A stretch of DNA of 64,000 nucleotides from positions 34,387-98,386 of the forward strand of contig CADAEJ010000004.1 of NCBI GenBank assembly GCA_902786965.1. The letters are read 5' to 3'. This document shows, piece after piece, positions 32,805 to 41,047 of this stretch (position 1 is its first letter; each line of letters begins with the position of its first letter). The notes under the pieces were generated by a model. The model did no database searches. It was not told the origin of the DNA and saw only the letters and a list, made by a program, of their open reading frames with translations. A program made the position numbers and the translations under genes. The stretch comes from an uncultured Ruminococcus sp. GTDB taxonomy: Bacteria; Bacillota; Clostridia; Oscillospirales; Ruminococcaceae.

Positions 32805-34805
32805 TCAAAGTGCGATCTTACCGTTTTTGAGGTAGCCGTGCCAGCCTGTTTTGGTCTTGCCGCCTTCGGTATAGGTGTATCTGTTCTCAACGTCCTTATA
32901 CAGCTCGCAGACGTGCATCCAGTCGCCGTCCTCGCCGTAGTTTCCTGCTTCCATAACATAGGTCTGACCGTTTATCTTGACCTCACACCAGAAATGCTGC
33001 CAGTGGTTGCCTGTATCTACGCCTTTTTCGTTTGTTTTTCCGCGGTATCCCATTACCAGATGAGCATCGTAGCCGAGGTAAAGCATCATTGACGCGAGTG
33101 CGCCGTTATAGCAGTTGCACTGACCTATCTTATAGTTGAAGATACAGTTTACATAGCTGAACGTACCGTTCTGCACCATAGCCATTATCTTTGCCCAGCC
33201 GCCGTCGGCAACAGTACCGTACCAGACGTTCTTGTTTATCCAGTTGACTGTATAAGCGACCTTTTCAGCCTTGGTCATATCTGCGGTGAAATGCTCCTTG
33301 GCGAACTTTTCAAGTGTTGCCCAGTCATTGAGGGAGTATCTGACATCGTAGTATGAGTTAGTGCTTGAAGCGCCCTGTGCATTCTCGGTTCTGAAGGAAT
33401 ACTTTGGAGTATTGTTCTTTTCCGAATTGAGCCTTGCGGTATTGACCGGATCAAGCAGCTCGTGGTAGTCAAAGCCCTTTCGCTTGAGCTCTGCCGAGGC
33501 ATCGCTCACACACTTGATCTTATTGTATGTATAGTTATAAACTATCCTGTATGTGTATGATTGATCGCTCTTGAGACCCGAATCAACATATGTGGTCTTT
33601 TCAGGATCGGTTATGGTCGCGATGAGTGCGCTGCCTCTGTACAGCTGGTAAGAGGTTATATATGCGTTGTGAGCCCACTTGAGGACTGCCTTTGTATCAC
33701 CGTCGGGATCAACGGAAAGAGTCGGGTCGCTGACAAGCAGTACCGATCTCAGTGTGCTTTCGGATACGGCAGTCTCACCGCCGAATGCGATAAGCTTATT
33801 CCCTTTTTCGGGAGTAACGCCGAAAGTCGAAAGATACTCGATCTGCTTTGCGCTTGCCTCACCGTCGGCGAGCATAAGCGGCAAGCCGTTCTGTGCGGCA
33901 AATATTCCGCCTGCAAGTGCATCGGGGAAATTCTTTCCCGTTGCAACGCACAGGTCTTTGCCCTTAAAGAATGAGTTTAATGCGGTATTGACCCTTATAT
34001 TGGTTTCATATCTGTTGCTTCCGCCGTATCTGCCGGATTCATTGAAATAAGGCTTTACCTCTTCTTCGAGATTTTCGCTGACAGCACCGGTCCCGCCGAT
34101 GATATACGCATAGCCGAGCTTTCTGCCGCAGTTTGCGAGATAATCCTTGACACTGTCATCAAGCTTGCCCGACTCATCAACATAGAAGATCGGCGACTCT
34201 CTGACAGCTGCGATCGAGCTTGCGGAAAGTGCATCAGGGAAATCCTTTGCGCTGACAAAGAACGCTGTAAGTGACGGCTTGCCTGCGAGCTTTTGCAGTG
34301 TTGCCGCAGCCTGTGCGCTGGTGCTGTATCTGTCATCACCGGCAATTCTTGTAACATTCAGCTTTTTATCCTTGAGCTTTTTCTCTACCGTTTCGTCAAT
34401 AGCGCTCATTCCGCCGAGGATATACACATTCTCTGCGCCGAGTCTGTCGAGCTCTTTCTCGGTTTCCTTGACCAGCATATCCGCAGGATTGAGCAGTATC
34501 GGAGCGTCCAGCGCCTTTGCAAGAGGTGAGGCACAAAGTGCATCTGCATAGTTCTGAGCGTTTGCGAGCACAACATTCTTCGCGCCGTTTGGGTGACCTT
34601 TCTGCGAAATGACTGCCGCGGTCGCGTATCTGTTTGAACCGCTTAATCTTTCAACAGGCAGGTCAAGCTTAACAGCGTCAATGCTCGCTGTCTGCGAAGA
34701 ATACGCACTTGTGCTGTCCGTCTGTGCATAGGCAGACAGACCGGTCATACAGCTAAAGCCGATGGCTGCCGCACACACGGTCGAGAGAATTCTTTTCTTT
34801 ATCAT
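32805..34805 (-). CDS. Secreted surface protein: three CWB2 repeats, Fn3-like segment and transglutaminase-like domain
   Basis: 666 aa. Signal peptide (1-27, cut after AYA). Three cell-wall-binding-2 repeats follow between about residues 50 and 360 (starts RLSGSNRYATA, RIAGDDRYSTS, RYGGSNRYETN), which anchor S-layer-type proteins to anionic wall polymers in clostridia. Residues 370-445 look Fn3-like (TYTYRIVYNY). The C-terminal part is transglutaminase-like: Cys in IGQCNCYNGALASMMLYLG, His in HWQHFWCEVKING and the third-residue site EAGNYGEDGD. Substrate unknown; likely a peptidase or crosslinker on the wall. Own promoter (34894-34866). Confidence 0.85.
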   Translation of the reverse strand: MIKKRILSTVCAAAIGFSCMTGLSAYAQTDSTSAYSSQTASIDAVKLDLPVERLSGSNRYATAAVISQKGHPNGAKNVVLANAQNYADALCASPLAKALDAPILLNPADMLVKETEKELDRLGAENVYILGGMSAIDETVEKKLKDKKLNVTRIAGDDRYSTSAQAAATLQKLAGKPSLTAFFVSAKDFPDALSASSIAAVRESPIFYVDESGKLDDSVKDYLANCGRKLGYAYIIGGTGAVSENLEEEVKPYFNESGRYGGSNRYETNIRVNTALNSFFKGKDLCVATGKNFPDALAGGIFAAQNGLPLMLADGEASAKQIEYLSTFGVTPEKGNKLIAFGGETAVSESTLRSVLLVSDPTLSVDPDGDTKAVLKWAHNAYITSYQLYRGSALIATITDPEKTTYVDSGLKSDQSYTYRIVYNYTYNKIKCVSDASAELKRKGFDYHELLDPVNTARLNSEKNNTPKYSFRTENAQGASSTNSYYDVRYSLNDWATLEKFAKEHFTADMTKAEKVAYTVNWINKNVWYGTVADGGWAKIMAMVQNGTFSYVNCIFNYKIGQCNCYNGALASMMLYLGYDAHLVMGYRGKTNEKGVDTGNHWQHFWCEVKINGQTYVMEAGNYGEDGDWMHVCELYKDVENRYTYTEGGKTKTGWHGYLKNGKIAL

Positions 34806-34865
34806 TTACATCCATCTCCGTTTTTTGATTTTTCTCTTTATATTTTTTACACAAAACTTTCGTTT

Positions 34866-34894
34866 ATTATAACACTTTTTCTTTGCTTTGTCAA
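34866..34894 (-). promoter_or_regulatory. Promoter of the CWB2 surface protein
   Basis: Minus strand TTGACA (34894-34889), 17-bp spacer, TATAAT (34871-34866). Confidence 0.88.
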
Positions 34895-34955
34895 CAAAAA
34901 ATACGATAAAATCAGCATTTGAGAGATACTTTTTATTCTACTTTATACCCAATAG

Positions 34956-34992
34956 TACAAAAAAAGACCCGAAAGAACGAAACTTTCGGGTC
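34956..34992 (-). terminator. purC terminator
   Basis: GACCCGAAAG (34966-34975) pairs with CTTTCGGGTC (34983-34992), followed on the minus strand by TTTTTTT. Confidence 0.9.
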
Positions 34993-35014
34993 ATGCGAAA
35001 CTGTTTTCTTAATA

Positions 35015-35857
35015 TCAGCCTGTTATCTTTGCTCTGCACTCGTCATACAGTGCGGCAGTCTTTGCAACTATATCATCTGGGAGCTTTGGTGCAGGCTCGA
35101 CACCCTTGAGGTCGTTGGCAATAAGCCAGTCACGAACGAACTGCTTGTCATACGACTTCGGCGACTCGCCCACCTTATACTCTGCTGCGTTCCAGAAACG
35201 GCTGGAATCGGGTGTGAACATCTCGTCTGCAAGCACTATCTCGCCGTTCTCGTCAAGACCGAACTCAAACTTTGTATCGGCAATGATTATGCCCTTTGTC
35301 AGCGCGTAGTCATAGCACTTGTTGTACAGCGCGATGGAGATATCGAATATCTTCTGAGCAAGCTCCTCGCCCACGCCCTGTGCCATCTCCTCGCGGGTGA
35401 TGTTGATGTCGTGGCCCTCACTGCTCTTGGTAGACGGTGTAACGATAGGTGTTTCAAGCTTTTCTGCAAGCTGATGCTCGCCTGTGAACTTTGCTCCGCA
35501 GAACTCCTCGCCTGCCTTGTATGCGTTCCACATACTGCCAAAGAGGTAGCCTCTTACGATGACCTCATAGGGAAGCATTTTCAGCTTCTTTACCTTGATG
35601 GTCCTGTCCTTGTAGTAAGCGTCTGCAAACTCTGCGCCCATATCCTGCTGCTTTGTGGATACGATGTGGTTCTTAACGATGTCCTTTGTGTAGTCGAACC
35701 AGAAATTTGCTATCTGTGTAAGGTTTACGCCCTTGCCCGGTATCTCGCTGTCAAGGATAACGTCAAATGCGGAGATCCTGTCGGTCGTGACGATGATAAG
35801 CTCGTCCTTGCCCGTATCGTATACCTCGCGCACCTTACCCGAAATTATCTTCTCCAT
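35015..35857 (-). CDS. purC: Phosphoribosylaminoimidazole-succinocarboxamide (SAICAR) synthase
   Basis: Joins aspartate to CAIR in purine synthesis. 280 aa starting MEKIISGKVREVYDTG at 35857, after GGAGG. Motifs: TDRISAFD, EVIVRGYLFGSMW (the family signature region), and the C-terminal ADTKFEFGLDENGE. Monocistronic here, away from other pur genes, with its own promoter (TTGAAA 35929-35924, 17 bp, TATAAT 35906-35901) and a strong terminator. High confidence. Confidence 0.96.
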   Translation of the reverse strand: MEKIISGKVREVYDTGKDELIIVTTDRISAFDVILDSEIPGKGVNLTQIANFWFDYTKDIVKNHIVSTKQQDMGAEFADAYYKDRTIKVKKLKMLPYEVIVRGYLFGSMWNAYKAGEEFCGAKFTGEHQLAEKLETPIVTPSTKSSEGHDINITREEMAQGVGEELAQKIFDISIALYNKCYDYALTKGIIIADTKFEFGLDENGEIVLADEMFTPDSSRFWNAAEYKVGESPKSYDKQFVRDWLIANDLKGVEPAPKLPDDIVAKTAALYDECRAKITG

Positions 35858-35900
35858 AGTATATACCTCCAAAATAGTATTGTTTTACCTTGCCTTAAAA

Positions 35901-35929
35901 ATTATATCATCACCGCGTCAAAATTTCAA
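35901..35929 (-). promoter_or_regulatory. purC promoter
   Basis: Minus strand TTGAAA (35929-35924), 17-bp spacer, TATAAT (35906-35901). Confidence 0.8.
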
Positions 35930-35994
35930 TGTACGTTTTGACAAAATTCATAGCATTTTGCGTGAACATATACGGCTATACTGCAAAAAGGCGC

Positions 35995-36045
35995 TTGACA
36001 AATCAAAACGGATATGTTAAAATTATACTAACCTACTAACTTAGT
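35995..36045 (+). promoter_or_regulatory. Promoter and putative operator of the Rrf2 regulator
   Basis: TTGACA (35995-36000), 17-bp spacer, TAAAAT (36018-36023). Immediately downstream a 5-bp dyad ACTAA...TTAGT (36027-36045) covers the probable start of transcription and may be an autoregulatory site. Confidence 0.6.
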
Positions 36046-36065
36046 CTGAAAAACGGAGGGAGCTT

Positions 36066-36491
36066 ATGATATCGACCAAGGGGCGCTACTCACTGCGCAT
36101 ACTGCTTGACCTTGCACAGCACCGCAACGGCAGTTTTATACCGATGAAAGACGTTGCCAAGAGGCAGGGCATCTCACTTAAATACATCGAAAGGCTTTTG
36201 CCTGCGCTGAAAGAGGGCGGACTTATCGAAAGCCTGCACGGCAAGGGCGGCGGCTACAAGCTAACGCGGGAGCCTGATGCGTACACGCTGTGGGAGATAC
36301 TTGATCTCTCCGAGGGCGACCTTGCGCCTGTGGAGTGTCTGAAAGAGGACGGCGAGCAGTGCGCGCGCTCGGCACAATGCCTTACTTTGCCCGTTTGGCA
36401 GAATTATTACAAGCTGATAAAGGACTATTTTTCGGGCATAACGCTTGCAGACCTGCTAAAGACGGATGTGACATACGACTATATAATATGA
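36066..36491 (+). CDS. Rrf2-family transcriptional regulator
   Basis: 141-aa winged-helix regulator. It opens MISTKGRYSLRILLDLAQH, with the recognition helix region QGISLKYIERLLPALK and wing GKGGGYKL. Three cysteines at VECLKEDGEQCARSAQC match the Fe-S ligand spacing of IscR-like Rrf2 proteins, so it may sense Fe-S status, nitric oxide or redox. No suf/isc or cysteine genes are adjacent; the divergent purC is 200 bp away. Followed by a terminator. Confidence 0.88.
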   Translation: MISTKGRYSLRILLDLAQHRNGSFIPMKDVAKRQGISLKYIERLLPALKEGGLIESLHGKGGGYKLTREPDAYTLWEILDLSEGDLAPVECLKEDGEQCARSAQCLTLPVWQNYYKLIKDYFSGITLADLLKTDVTYDYII

Positions 36492-36505
36492 CGATACAGC
36501 ACAAA

Positions 36506-36540
36506 AGCCGTACAGAAACGAACTGTACGGCTCTTTTTTT
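36506..36540. terminator. Terminator between the Rrf2 gene and the HAD gene
   Basis: AGCCGTACAG pairs with CTGTACGGCT, followed by CTTTTTTT; the A-rich left side may serve the minus strand. Confidence 0.88.
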
Positions 36541-36544
36541 ATAC

Positions 36545-37195
36545 TTACGGATGAAATTGCGTATAATCGTCAAAGCAGAAATCTGCTGCATCAAGCAAAT
36601 GCTCGCGGTCTTTTATGTAATGCTCGTGCAGCCGCGCACCGACGGTAAACCCGCCGAGCTTTGCCGCCTGCACTCCCTCGATGATATCCTCCAAAACGGC
36701 ACATTCCTCGGGCTTTGCGCCAATGCCCTGCGCTGCAAAGAGATAAATATCGGGGTAGCCCTTGCCGCGCTGCACCTGCTCGGTGGTGGCAAAAAAGTCA
36801 AAGCAGTCATACATCCCGTGGCGCTTTAAGACAGGCTCGTAAAGCTCCTTGTGCGAGGCTGTGGCAAGCGCGAGCTTCACCCCTGCGGTATGCAGCGCTC
36901 GCACAAATTCGGGCGCGCCCTTCACCGCCGCGATGTCATTTGCATAGTGCCAAGCAGCCATATCGCGCCACTGTGCGCGTATCTGCTCGGTACTTTCTGA
37001 TAGGGCAAAGCGCTGTTTTGTGTACACCGCCGCCTGCTGAAAGTCCATAGCGGAAACGACCTTGCCGTAGTCATCGGGAACGGCAAAGCCGCGCTCTCCG
37101 AGGAAATCCTTATCTATCTGCGCCCATACCCCGTTTGACTCGACAAGCGTGCCGTCAAGGTCGAGAATAACGCCTTTGAATTGTGTAAAGTCCAT
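36545..37195 (-). CDS. HAD-superfamily phosphatase (beta-phosphoglucomutase-like)
   Basis: 216-aa HAD subfamily IA protein. Motif I is VILDLDGTLVESNG near residue 10, motif II ALATASHKEL, motif III around RGKGYPDIYLFAAQ (Lys), and motif IV VLEDIIEGVQAAK. These proteins are cytosolic phosphatases or phosphomutases for small metabolites. The start at 37195 (MDFTQFKG) follows AAAGGTG. The substrate cannot be told from sequence. It lies 25 bp after the next gene's stop and may be co-transcribed with it. Confidence 0.85.
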   Translation of the reverse strand: MDFTQFKGVILDLDGTLVESNGVWAQIDKDFLGERGFAVPDDYGKVVSAMDFQQAAVYTKQRFALSESTEQIRAQWRDMAAWHYANDIAAVKGAPEFVRALHTAGVKLALATASHKELYEPVLKRHGMYDCFDFFATTEQVQRGKGYPDIYLFAAQGIGAKPEECAVLEDIIEGVQAAKLGGFTVGARLHEHYIKDREHLLDAADFCFDDYTQFHP

Positions 37196-37220
37196 TTTGC
37201 ACCTTTTTCTATCAAGATTT

Positions 37221-37742
37221 TCACGCATAGTTGTCAAATATGTATCTGGCACGTTCCCTTGTAAAAATCCATGCCTCTGGTATTTTTACCTCAGTTCCTT
37301 TGCCAATACCCCGAACCCACTTATGCTCCTCATAAAGAATCGTTTCGCCTTTTTCCGCTCTTGATTTTTTCATTATGTCTGCTATCTCGGCTGGTGTAGC
37401 CAAATACAATCTCGGCATTTCATCATCACTCACATCTTTGAACTGAACAAGGCAGAAAATCGTTTTCTTGCCGTGAGCCTTCAGCCATTCGTCAATCGCT
37501 TCATGGTAGGTGCGACCTTTTTTATAACTTTGCGTCAACCCCCAACCGCCGTCCTGACTGCCCTTGACGGATATTTTGAGCATCTTGTCTTTTTTGTCCT
37601 CATCTCCACTGTTTACTATCAAGTCATATTCAGGTTGGTCTGCGCCGTACTGTACCGATACTTTGTAACCGTATCTTGCAAACTGTGCAGCCGCAAAAGC
37701 CTCGGCTGACACGCCAATATACCATGAACCTACTTTTTCCAC
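37221..37742 (-). CDS. Hypothetical protein, possibly PD-(D/E)XK nuclease-fold
   Basis: 173 aa, starting GTG at 37742 six bases after AAAGGAGAG. The N-terminal pattern resembles small PD-(D/E)XK-fold proteins: a helix with Glu (VSAEAFAAAQFARYGYKV), then PEYDLIV (Asp) and KMLKISVKGS (xVK) on adjacent strands. The acidic residue before the VK is Ser rather than Glu/Gln, so activity is uncertain. Codon use is more A/T-rich than its neighbours, consistent with recent transfer. No toxin, methylase or other partner gene is adjacent. Confidence 0.5.
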   Translation of the reverse strand: MEKVGSWYIGVSAEAFAAAQFARYGYKVSVQYGADQPEYDLIVNSGDEDKKDKMLKISVKGSQDGGWGLTQSYKKGRTYHEAIDEWLKAHGKKTIFCLVQFKDVSDDEMPRLYLATPAEIADIMKKSRAEKGETILYEEHKWVRGIGKGTEVKIPEAWIFTRERARYIFDNYA

Positions 37743-37758
37743 AACAATCTCTCCTTTA

Positions 37759-38616
37759 TTACTGAATTTTCTCAAATCCGCTGCCGTATATCTCCCCTGC
37801 GTCAAGCACGAGGATAAACGCATCGCTGTCCGCCCTTACCGCGAGAGTGCGCACCGCGTGCAGTCGGTGCTTTTTTATCGCGCACATCAGCGTACTCGCC
37901 TGCGAGCCCGTATACCCTGCACGCGCGCTTATCACGGTGCAGCCGACATTTGCGCTGTTCAACAGCTGCGGCAGGAGCGTATCTGCCTTACGGGTGACGA
38001 TAAGCACCAGCTTTGCGCCGCTGCCGCCGTACAGCACAGCGTCCAGCACCTTTGAAAAAACAAAAAGCCCGATGAACGCATACAGCGAATTTGAAAGGCT
38101 TTTAAAGACTATACCGCCTGCGATGCACACGCTTCCGTCAAGCGCAAGGAACACCTTTCCGGTAGAAAACTGCGGATTTTTGCGCAGTATCAGCTTTGTA
38201 ACGATATCCGTGCCGCCCGTTGTCGCGCCGCACAGAAAAACCGCGCCGCAGCCAAGCCCCATAAGCGCGCCGCCGAACACCGCCGCAAGCAGAGGTTCCT
38301 TTATCGGCGTATCAAACTGCGAAAAATAGTCTGCCGACAGCGCACAGATAGCTATAGCCGCTGCGGTATAAAGCACAAAACGTCTGCCGAAAACTCTCCA
38401 CGCACAAAGGATAAGCGGAATGTTCAGCAGCAGTGTGTAGGTGCCCACGCCAAGCGGAAAAATACTGTCAAGTATCACGGAAATGCCTGCCACACCGCCT
38501 GCGGCAAGCTTGTTCGGGCTTAAAATAAGCCCCAGCGCCAAGCCGAAAAGACAGCTCCCCGCCGCAAGAAAAGCTCCCCTTGCGAGCCGTTTGTGTGCAA
38601 GCGTATAAATATCCAT
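37759..38616 (-). CDS. YitT-family membrane protein (DUF161 plus DUF2179)
   Basis: 285 aa: about five or six membrane helices (residues 15-185) with LSPNKLAAGGVAGISVIL and GATTGGTDIVTKLI, both typical of YitT proteins, followed by a cytosolic DUF2179 domain (VLIVTRKADTLLPQLLN, GCTVISARAGYTG). The family is widespread in Firmicutes, with no settled function. I used the ATG at 38616 (MDIYTLAHK); GGAG lies 14 bases upstream, a little far. It follows the gene at 38678 by 61 bp. Confidence 0.85.
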   Translation of the reverse strand: MDIYTLAHKRLARGAFLAAGSCLFGLALGLILSPNKLAAGGVAGISVILDSIFPLGVGTYTLLLNIPLILCAWRVFGRRFVLYTAAAIAICALSADYFSQFDTPIKEPLLAAVFGGALMGLGCGAVFLCGATTGGTDIVTKLILRKNPQFSTGKVFLALDGSVCIAGGIVFKSLSNSLYAFIGLFVFSKVLDAVLYGGSGAKLVLIVTRKADTLLPQLLNSANVGCTVISARAGYTGSQASTLMCAIKKHRLHAVRTLAVRADSDAFILVLDAGEIYGSGFEKIQ

Positions 38617-38677
38617 ATGCGTAATGCGTACTCCTTTCGGTAATATCCAAAAGGTAGTTTTCCCGCGTTTTGCACAC

Positions 38678-39061
38678 CTATTCAAACCACGGATAGCTGA
38701 CTGTTTTCATTCCGCCCTTGGTGGTCATATTCAGGTAATAGGTCTCCACGCCGTCAATGATCTGTCCGCCCTGCAAATACACCTCGTTTGAAAGGCTGCC
38801 TGTCATAGTCGAGGCAAAAACGCTGTAGATATTGTCGGCAAGGTCAAGCACGATCTGCTCGCCGTTTTTGATGCGCGCGCCGTTTGCGTCAAGCACGGCA
38901 GGGTCGATGCGCTGTACGGGCTGCCCGAGAAGATCGTTCTTACCTATATCTTCATAGATACCGAACTGCGCCTTGAAAGCCTGCTTTGAGCCGGGTATCA
39001 CCCAATACGGCATAAGTGCGGAAGCAAGTTTTTTCTTGCGTGTAACGATCAATCTTTTCAT
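38678..39061 (-). CDS. Conserved-looking hypothetical protein, 127 aa
   Basis: Starts MKRLIVTRKKKLAS at 39061 after GAGGTG. Basic N-terminus, no signal or helices; mixed composition with SALMPYWVIPG, then VFASTMTGSLSNEV and a C-terminal KTVSYPWFE. It lies 2 bp after the C_GCAxxG_C_C gene, so the two are co-transcribed. I do not recognise a family. Confidence 0.55.
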   Translation of the reverse strand: MKRLIVTRKKKLASALMPYWVIPGSKQAFKAQFGIYEDIGKNDLLGQPVQRIDPAVLDANGARIKNGEQIVLDLADNIYSVFASTMTGSLSNEVYLQGGQIIDGVETYYLNMTTKGGMKTVSYPWFE

Positions 39062-39063
39062 TT

Positions 39064-39525
39064 TTACACCTCGATAAATTCCCCCAAAAGCCCTGCGGAA
39101 AGCTCGATAAGCTCTCTGCACGGGCGCTTTTTGTAGTATTCGCTCGTTCTTGCGGCAGGTGTAGGCTCGCTCGCGCCGGAAAGACCGAGCATATCGCGGC
39201 ACACGATGCTGTCAAAGCGGTTCTCCTCTTTAAAGCGCGCTGCAAAGGTCTGTATCAGCTTGTAAAGCTCCGCCTTTGCAGATGTGTCCCGCGGGTCGCT
39301 GTACCCGTATTTGAATGACAGCACCATAAACGCGCCCGTCACCGAGCCGCACACCTCGCGCAGTCTGCCCATACCGCCGCCAAAGCCGCTTGACAGCCGC
39401 AGTGCTGTTTCGCGCTCAAGTCCGATGTCCGCCGCCCACGCACATATTACAGACTGTGAGCAGTTATAGCCCTGCATAAAAAGCTCGCCCGCAAGACGCG
39501 CTTTATCATTATTGAACTGTTTCAT
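39064..39525 (-). CDS. C_GCAxxG_C_C family putative redox protein
   Basis: 153 aa with the cysteine pattern of PF09719: GYNCSQSV near residue 20, REVCGSVTGAFMVLS near 57, CRDMLG near 109 and KRPCREL near 135. The family is thought to bind metal or act in electron transfer, but no reaction is established. The ATG follows AAAGGAG. It is paired with the 127-aa gene downstream and follows the TPR/immunity-like genes by 19 bp. Confidence 0.8.
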   Translation of the reverse strand: MKQFNNDKARLAGELFMQGYNCSQSVICAWAADIGLERETALRLSSGFGGGMGRLREVCGSVTGAFMVLSFKYGYSDPRDTSAKAELYKLIQTFAARFKEENRFDSIVCRDMLGLSGASEPTPAARTSEYYKKRPCRELIELSAGLLGEFIEV

Positions 39526-39544
39526 GATTACTCCTTTATTCGCT

Positions 39545-39943
39545 TTAGATCAGGTCTTTTATCGCATCAAGATACTTGCCGTCCTCGCCGTCAAATATCT
39601 CCTCGCCCTCACTCATATACGCTCTCATAAGGTACTGCCGCGCATCGTCCATGCCAAGCTCAAGGCAGCACTGCCCGAGCCGCAGCATCACGAACGGATT
39701 GTACCCTTCTCCCGAGAGGTTGGTTCTTGCATCGGTAAGATAGCTGTACGCGCTGCGATAGTCGCCCAGCATAAAATATGCGTCAGCTATGCTTGTCTGG
39801 AACCACACCGCCTCACTTTGCGCATTAAGCGGCTTTGCAAGCATATCAAGGCCTTTCTGCCACACGCTGACAGCCTGCGCATACTCGGTGCGGTCAAAAT
39901 ACATATTGCCTTGCTCTGCTATATCATCAATGGTATTGTTCAT
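39545..39943 (-). CDS. Tetratricopeptide-repeat protein
   Basis: 132-aa all-helical protein with TPR-like pairs: AEQGNMYFDRTEYAQAVSVW, then IADAYFMLGDYRSAYSYL and LGQCCLELGMDDARQYL. Start at 39943 after AAGGAG, overlapping the upstream gene by 4 bp (ATGA). Small TPR proteins like this are often found beside SMI1/Imm-type immunity genes in gut bacteria. Role unknown. Confidence 0.7.
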   Translation of the reverse strand: MNNTIDDIAEQGNMYFDRTEYAQAVSVWQKGLDMLAKPLNAQSEAVWFQTSIADAYFMLGDYRSAYSYLTDARTNLSGEGYNPFVMLRLGQCCLELGMDDARQYLMRAYMSEGEEIFDGEDGKYLDAIKDLI

Positions 39944-40266
39944 AGCTTCTCCTTGTAGTAATCGAGCCAATCGTCCGCTGCGATGCCGCCGATGGTGTCT
40001 ATCACGATATGCGCCCAGCTGTCCTTTACCGAGCGCCCGCCGAAGATATCTGCACACAGCAGCTCACGCGCGGTCGCAAACTCGCAGCCCTGCGGGTCAT
40101 CACAGCAGCCTGCCCAGTAAGGCTTTTCGCGGTTTTGCTCGCGCAGACATCCGAGATAGTGCTGCTCGGTGCGCTCAAAGTCAAAGTGAAAGGTGGTTTC
40201 GTCAACAGGGAAAATATCGTCATTATCAAAGATATACACGAACTGCTCAAATGAAAGCTCCGCCAT
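39940..40266 (-). CDS. Small acidic protein, immunity-protein-like
   Basis: 108 aa, strongly acidic, starting MAELSFEQFVYIFDND after GGAGG. It contains YWAGCCDDPQGCEF, with three Cys, and a C-terminal WAHIVIDTIGGIAADDWLDYY. No family is recognised. Its size, acidity and position between an Imm42-like gene and a TPR gene (12 bp and -4 bp) suggest a polymorphic-toxin immunity cluster without an adjacent toxin. Confidence 0.5.
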   Translation of the reverse strand: MAELSFEQFVYIFDNDDIFPVDETTFHFDFERTEQHYLGCLREQNREKPYWAGCCDDPQGCEFATARELLCADIFGGRSVKDSWAHIVIDTIGGIAADDWLDYYKEKL

Positions 40267-40278
40267 CGTGCACCTCCG

Positions 40279-40818
40279 TCATTTCAGGCTGCTGTAAAAC
40301 TCCGAGAGCTGTGAGCGTATGCTTTCAAGCTCTGCAAGAGTTATTGTTGTTTCGCTTGCAAGCTCGTGCCCGTCATTGATGATAAAGCCGTTGGGTGAGA
40401 GCCTTCTGTTGACATCCTGCCCCACAAGCACTCTGACGTTCTCGCCGTCGGAAACAAGAAATACATCAAAGCCTCTGTCACTTATCTCCTCAAACGGCAG
40501 GACGAAACGATAATCGTTGTCGATGTCATCATCATCGTCAGTATCATCGGGATAGGTTATGCTTTCAAGGTATGCAAGCAGCTCGCCTGAGGGCAGCGCA
40601 AAAAGCTCTTTATCAACGACCGTGTTCATCAGCGGCGATTCGGGCGCAAGCAGCCACGGCAACTCACAGCCGAGCGTAGTTGTGCGCACGTCCTTGGGGT
40701 ATATCTCGCCGTTTACGCACAGGAACATTATCCCGTTTCTGAAGGTGTCGCCCGGCGGCTCCCATATATTGATTCTTTCAAGTATAAACGCCATTTTGTA
40801 CGGCTCGCCTATTACCAT
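40279..40818 (-). CDS. Imm42-like immunity protein
   Basis: 179 aa, starting MVIGEPYKMAFILERINIW and continuing NGIMFLCVNGEIYPKDVRTTTL, which recalls the Imm42 immunity family of polymorphic toxin systems (recognised by eye). A run of Asp (DDTDDDDDID) lies mid-protein. It heads a tightly packed set: Imm42-like, the 108-aa acidic protein, the TPR protein, then the C_GCAxxG_C_C pair. No toxin gene is nearby, so it may be an orphan immunity gene giving protection against neighbours. Confidence 0.6.
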   Translation of the reverse strand: MVIGEPYKMAFILERINIWEPPGDTFRNGIMFLCVNGEIYPKDVRTTTLGCELPWLLAPESPLMNTVVDKELFALPSGELLAYLESITYPDDTDDDDDIDNDYRFVLPFEEISDRGFDVFLVSDGENVRVLVGQDVNRRLSPNGFIINDGHELASETTITLAELESIRSQLSEFYSSLK

Positions 40819-40961
40819 TGTGCGCCCCCCTTTTTTCGCTGTGAATTATCTTTTTAAGTATACCACAGATCGCTCTGCTTTTCAAGATTATTATTCTGCT
40901 CGTTGTGTAAAGTGTACAAATTTAGTATAGTATTTTGTGATAATTGTTACTTCAAAGTTCG

Positions 40962-40990
40962 TTGACAAAAGGGTTAAAATCAAGTATAAT
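40962..40990 (+). promoter_or_regulatory. Reverse rubrerythrin promoter
   Basis: Perfect TTGACA (40962-40967), 17-bp spacer, TATAAT (40985-40990). Confidence 0.9.
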
Positions 40991-41047
40991 AGAATTGTGC
41001 AAAAATCTTGTTTTTTTCACAGTTTTACAGCTATGGAGGTAATTATT

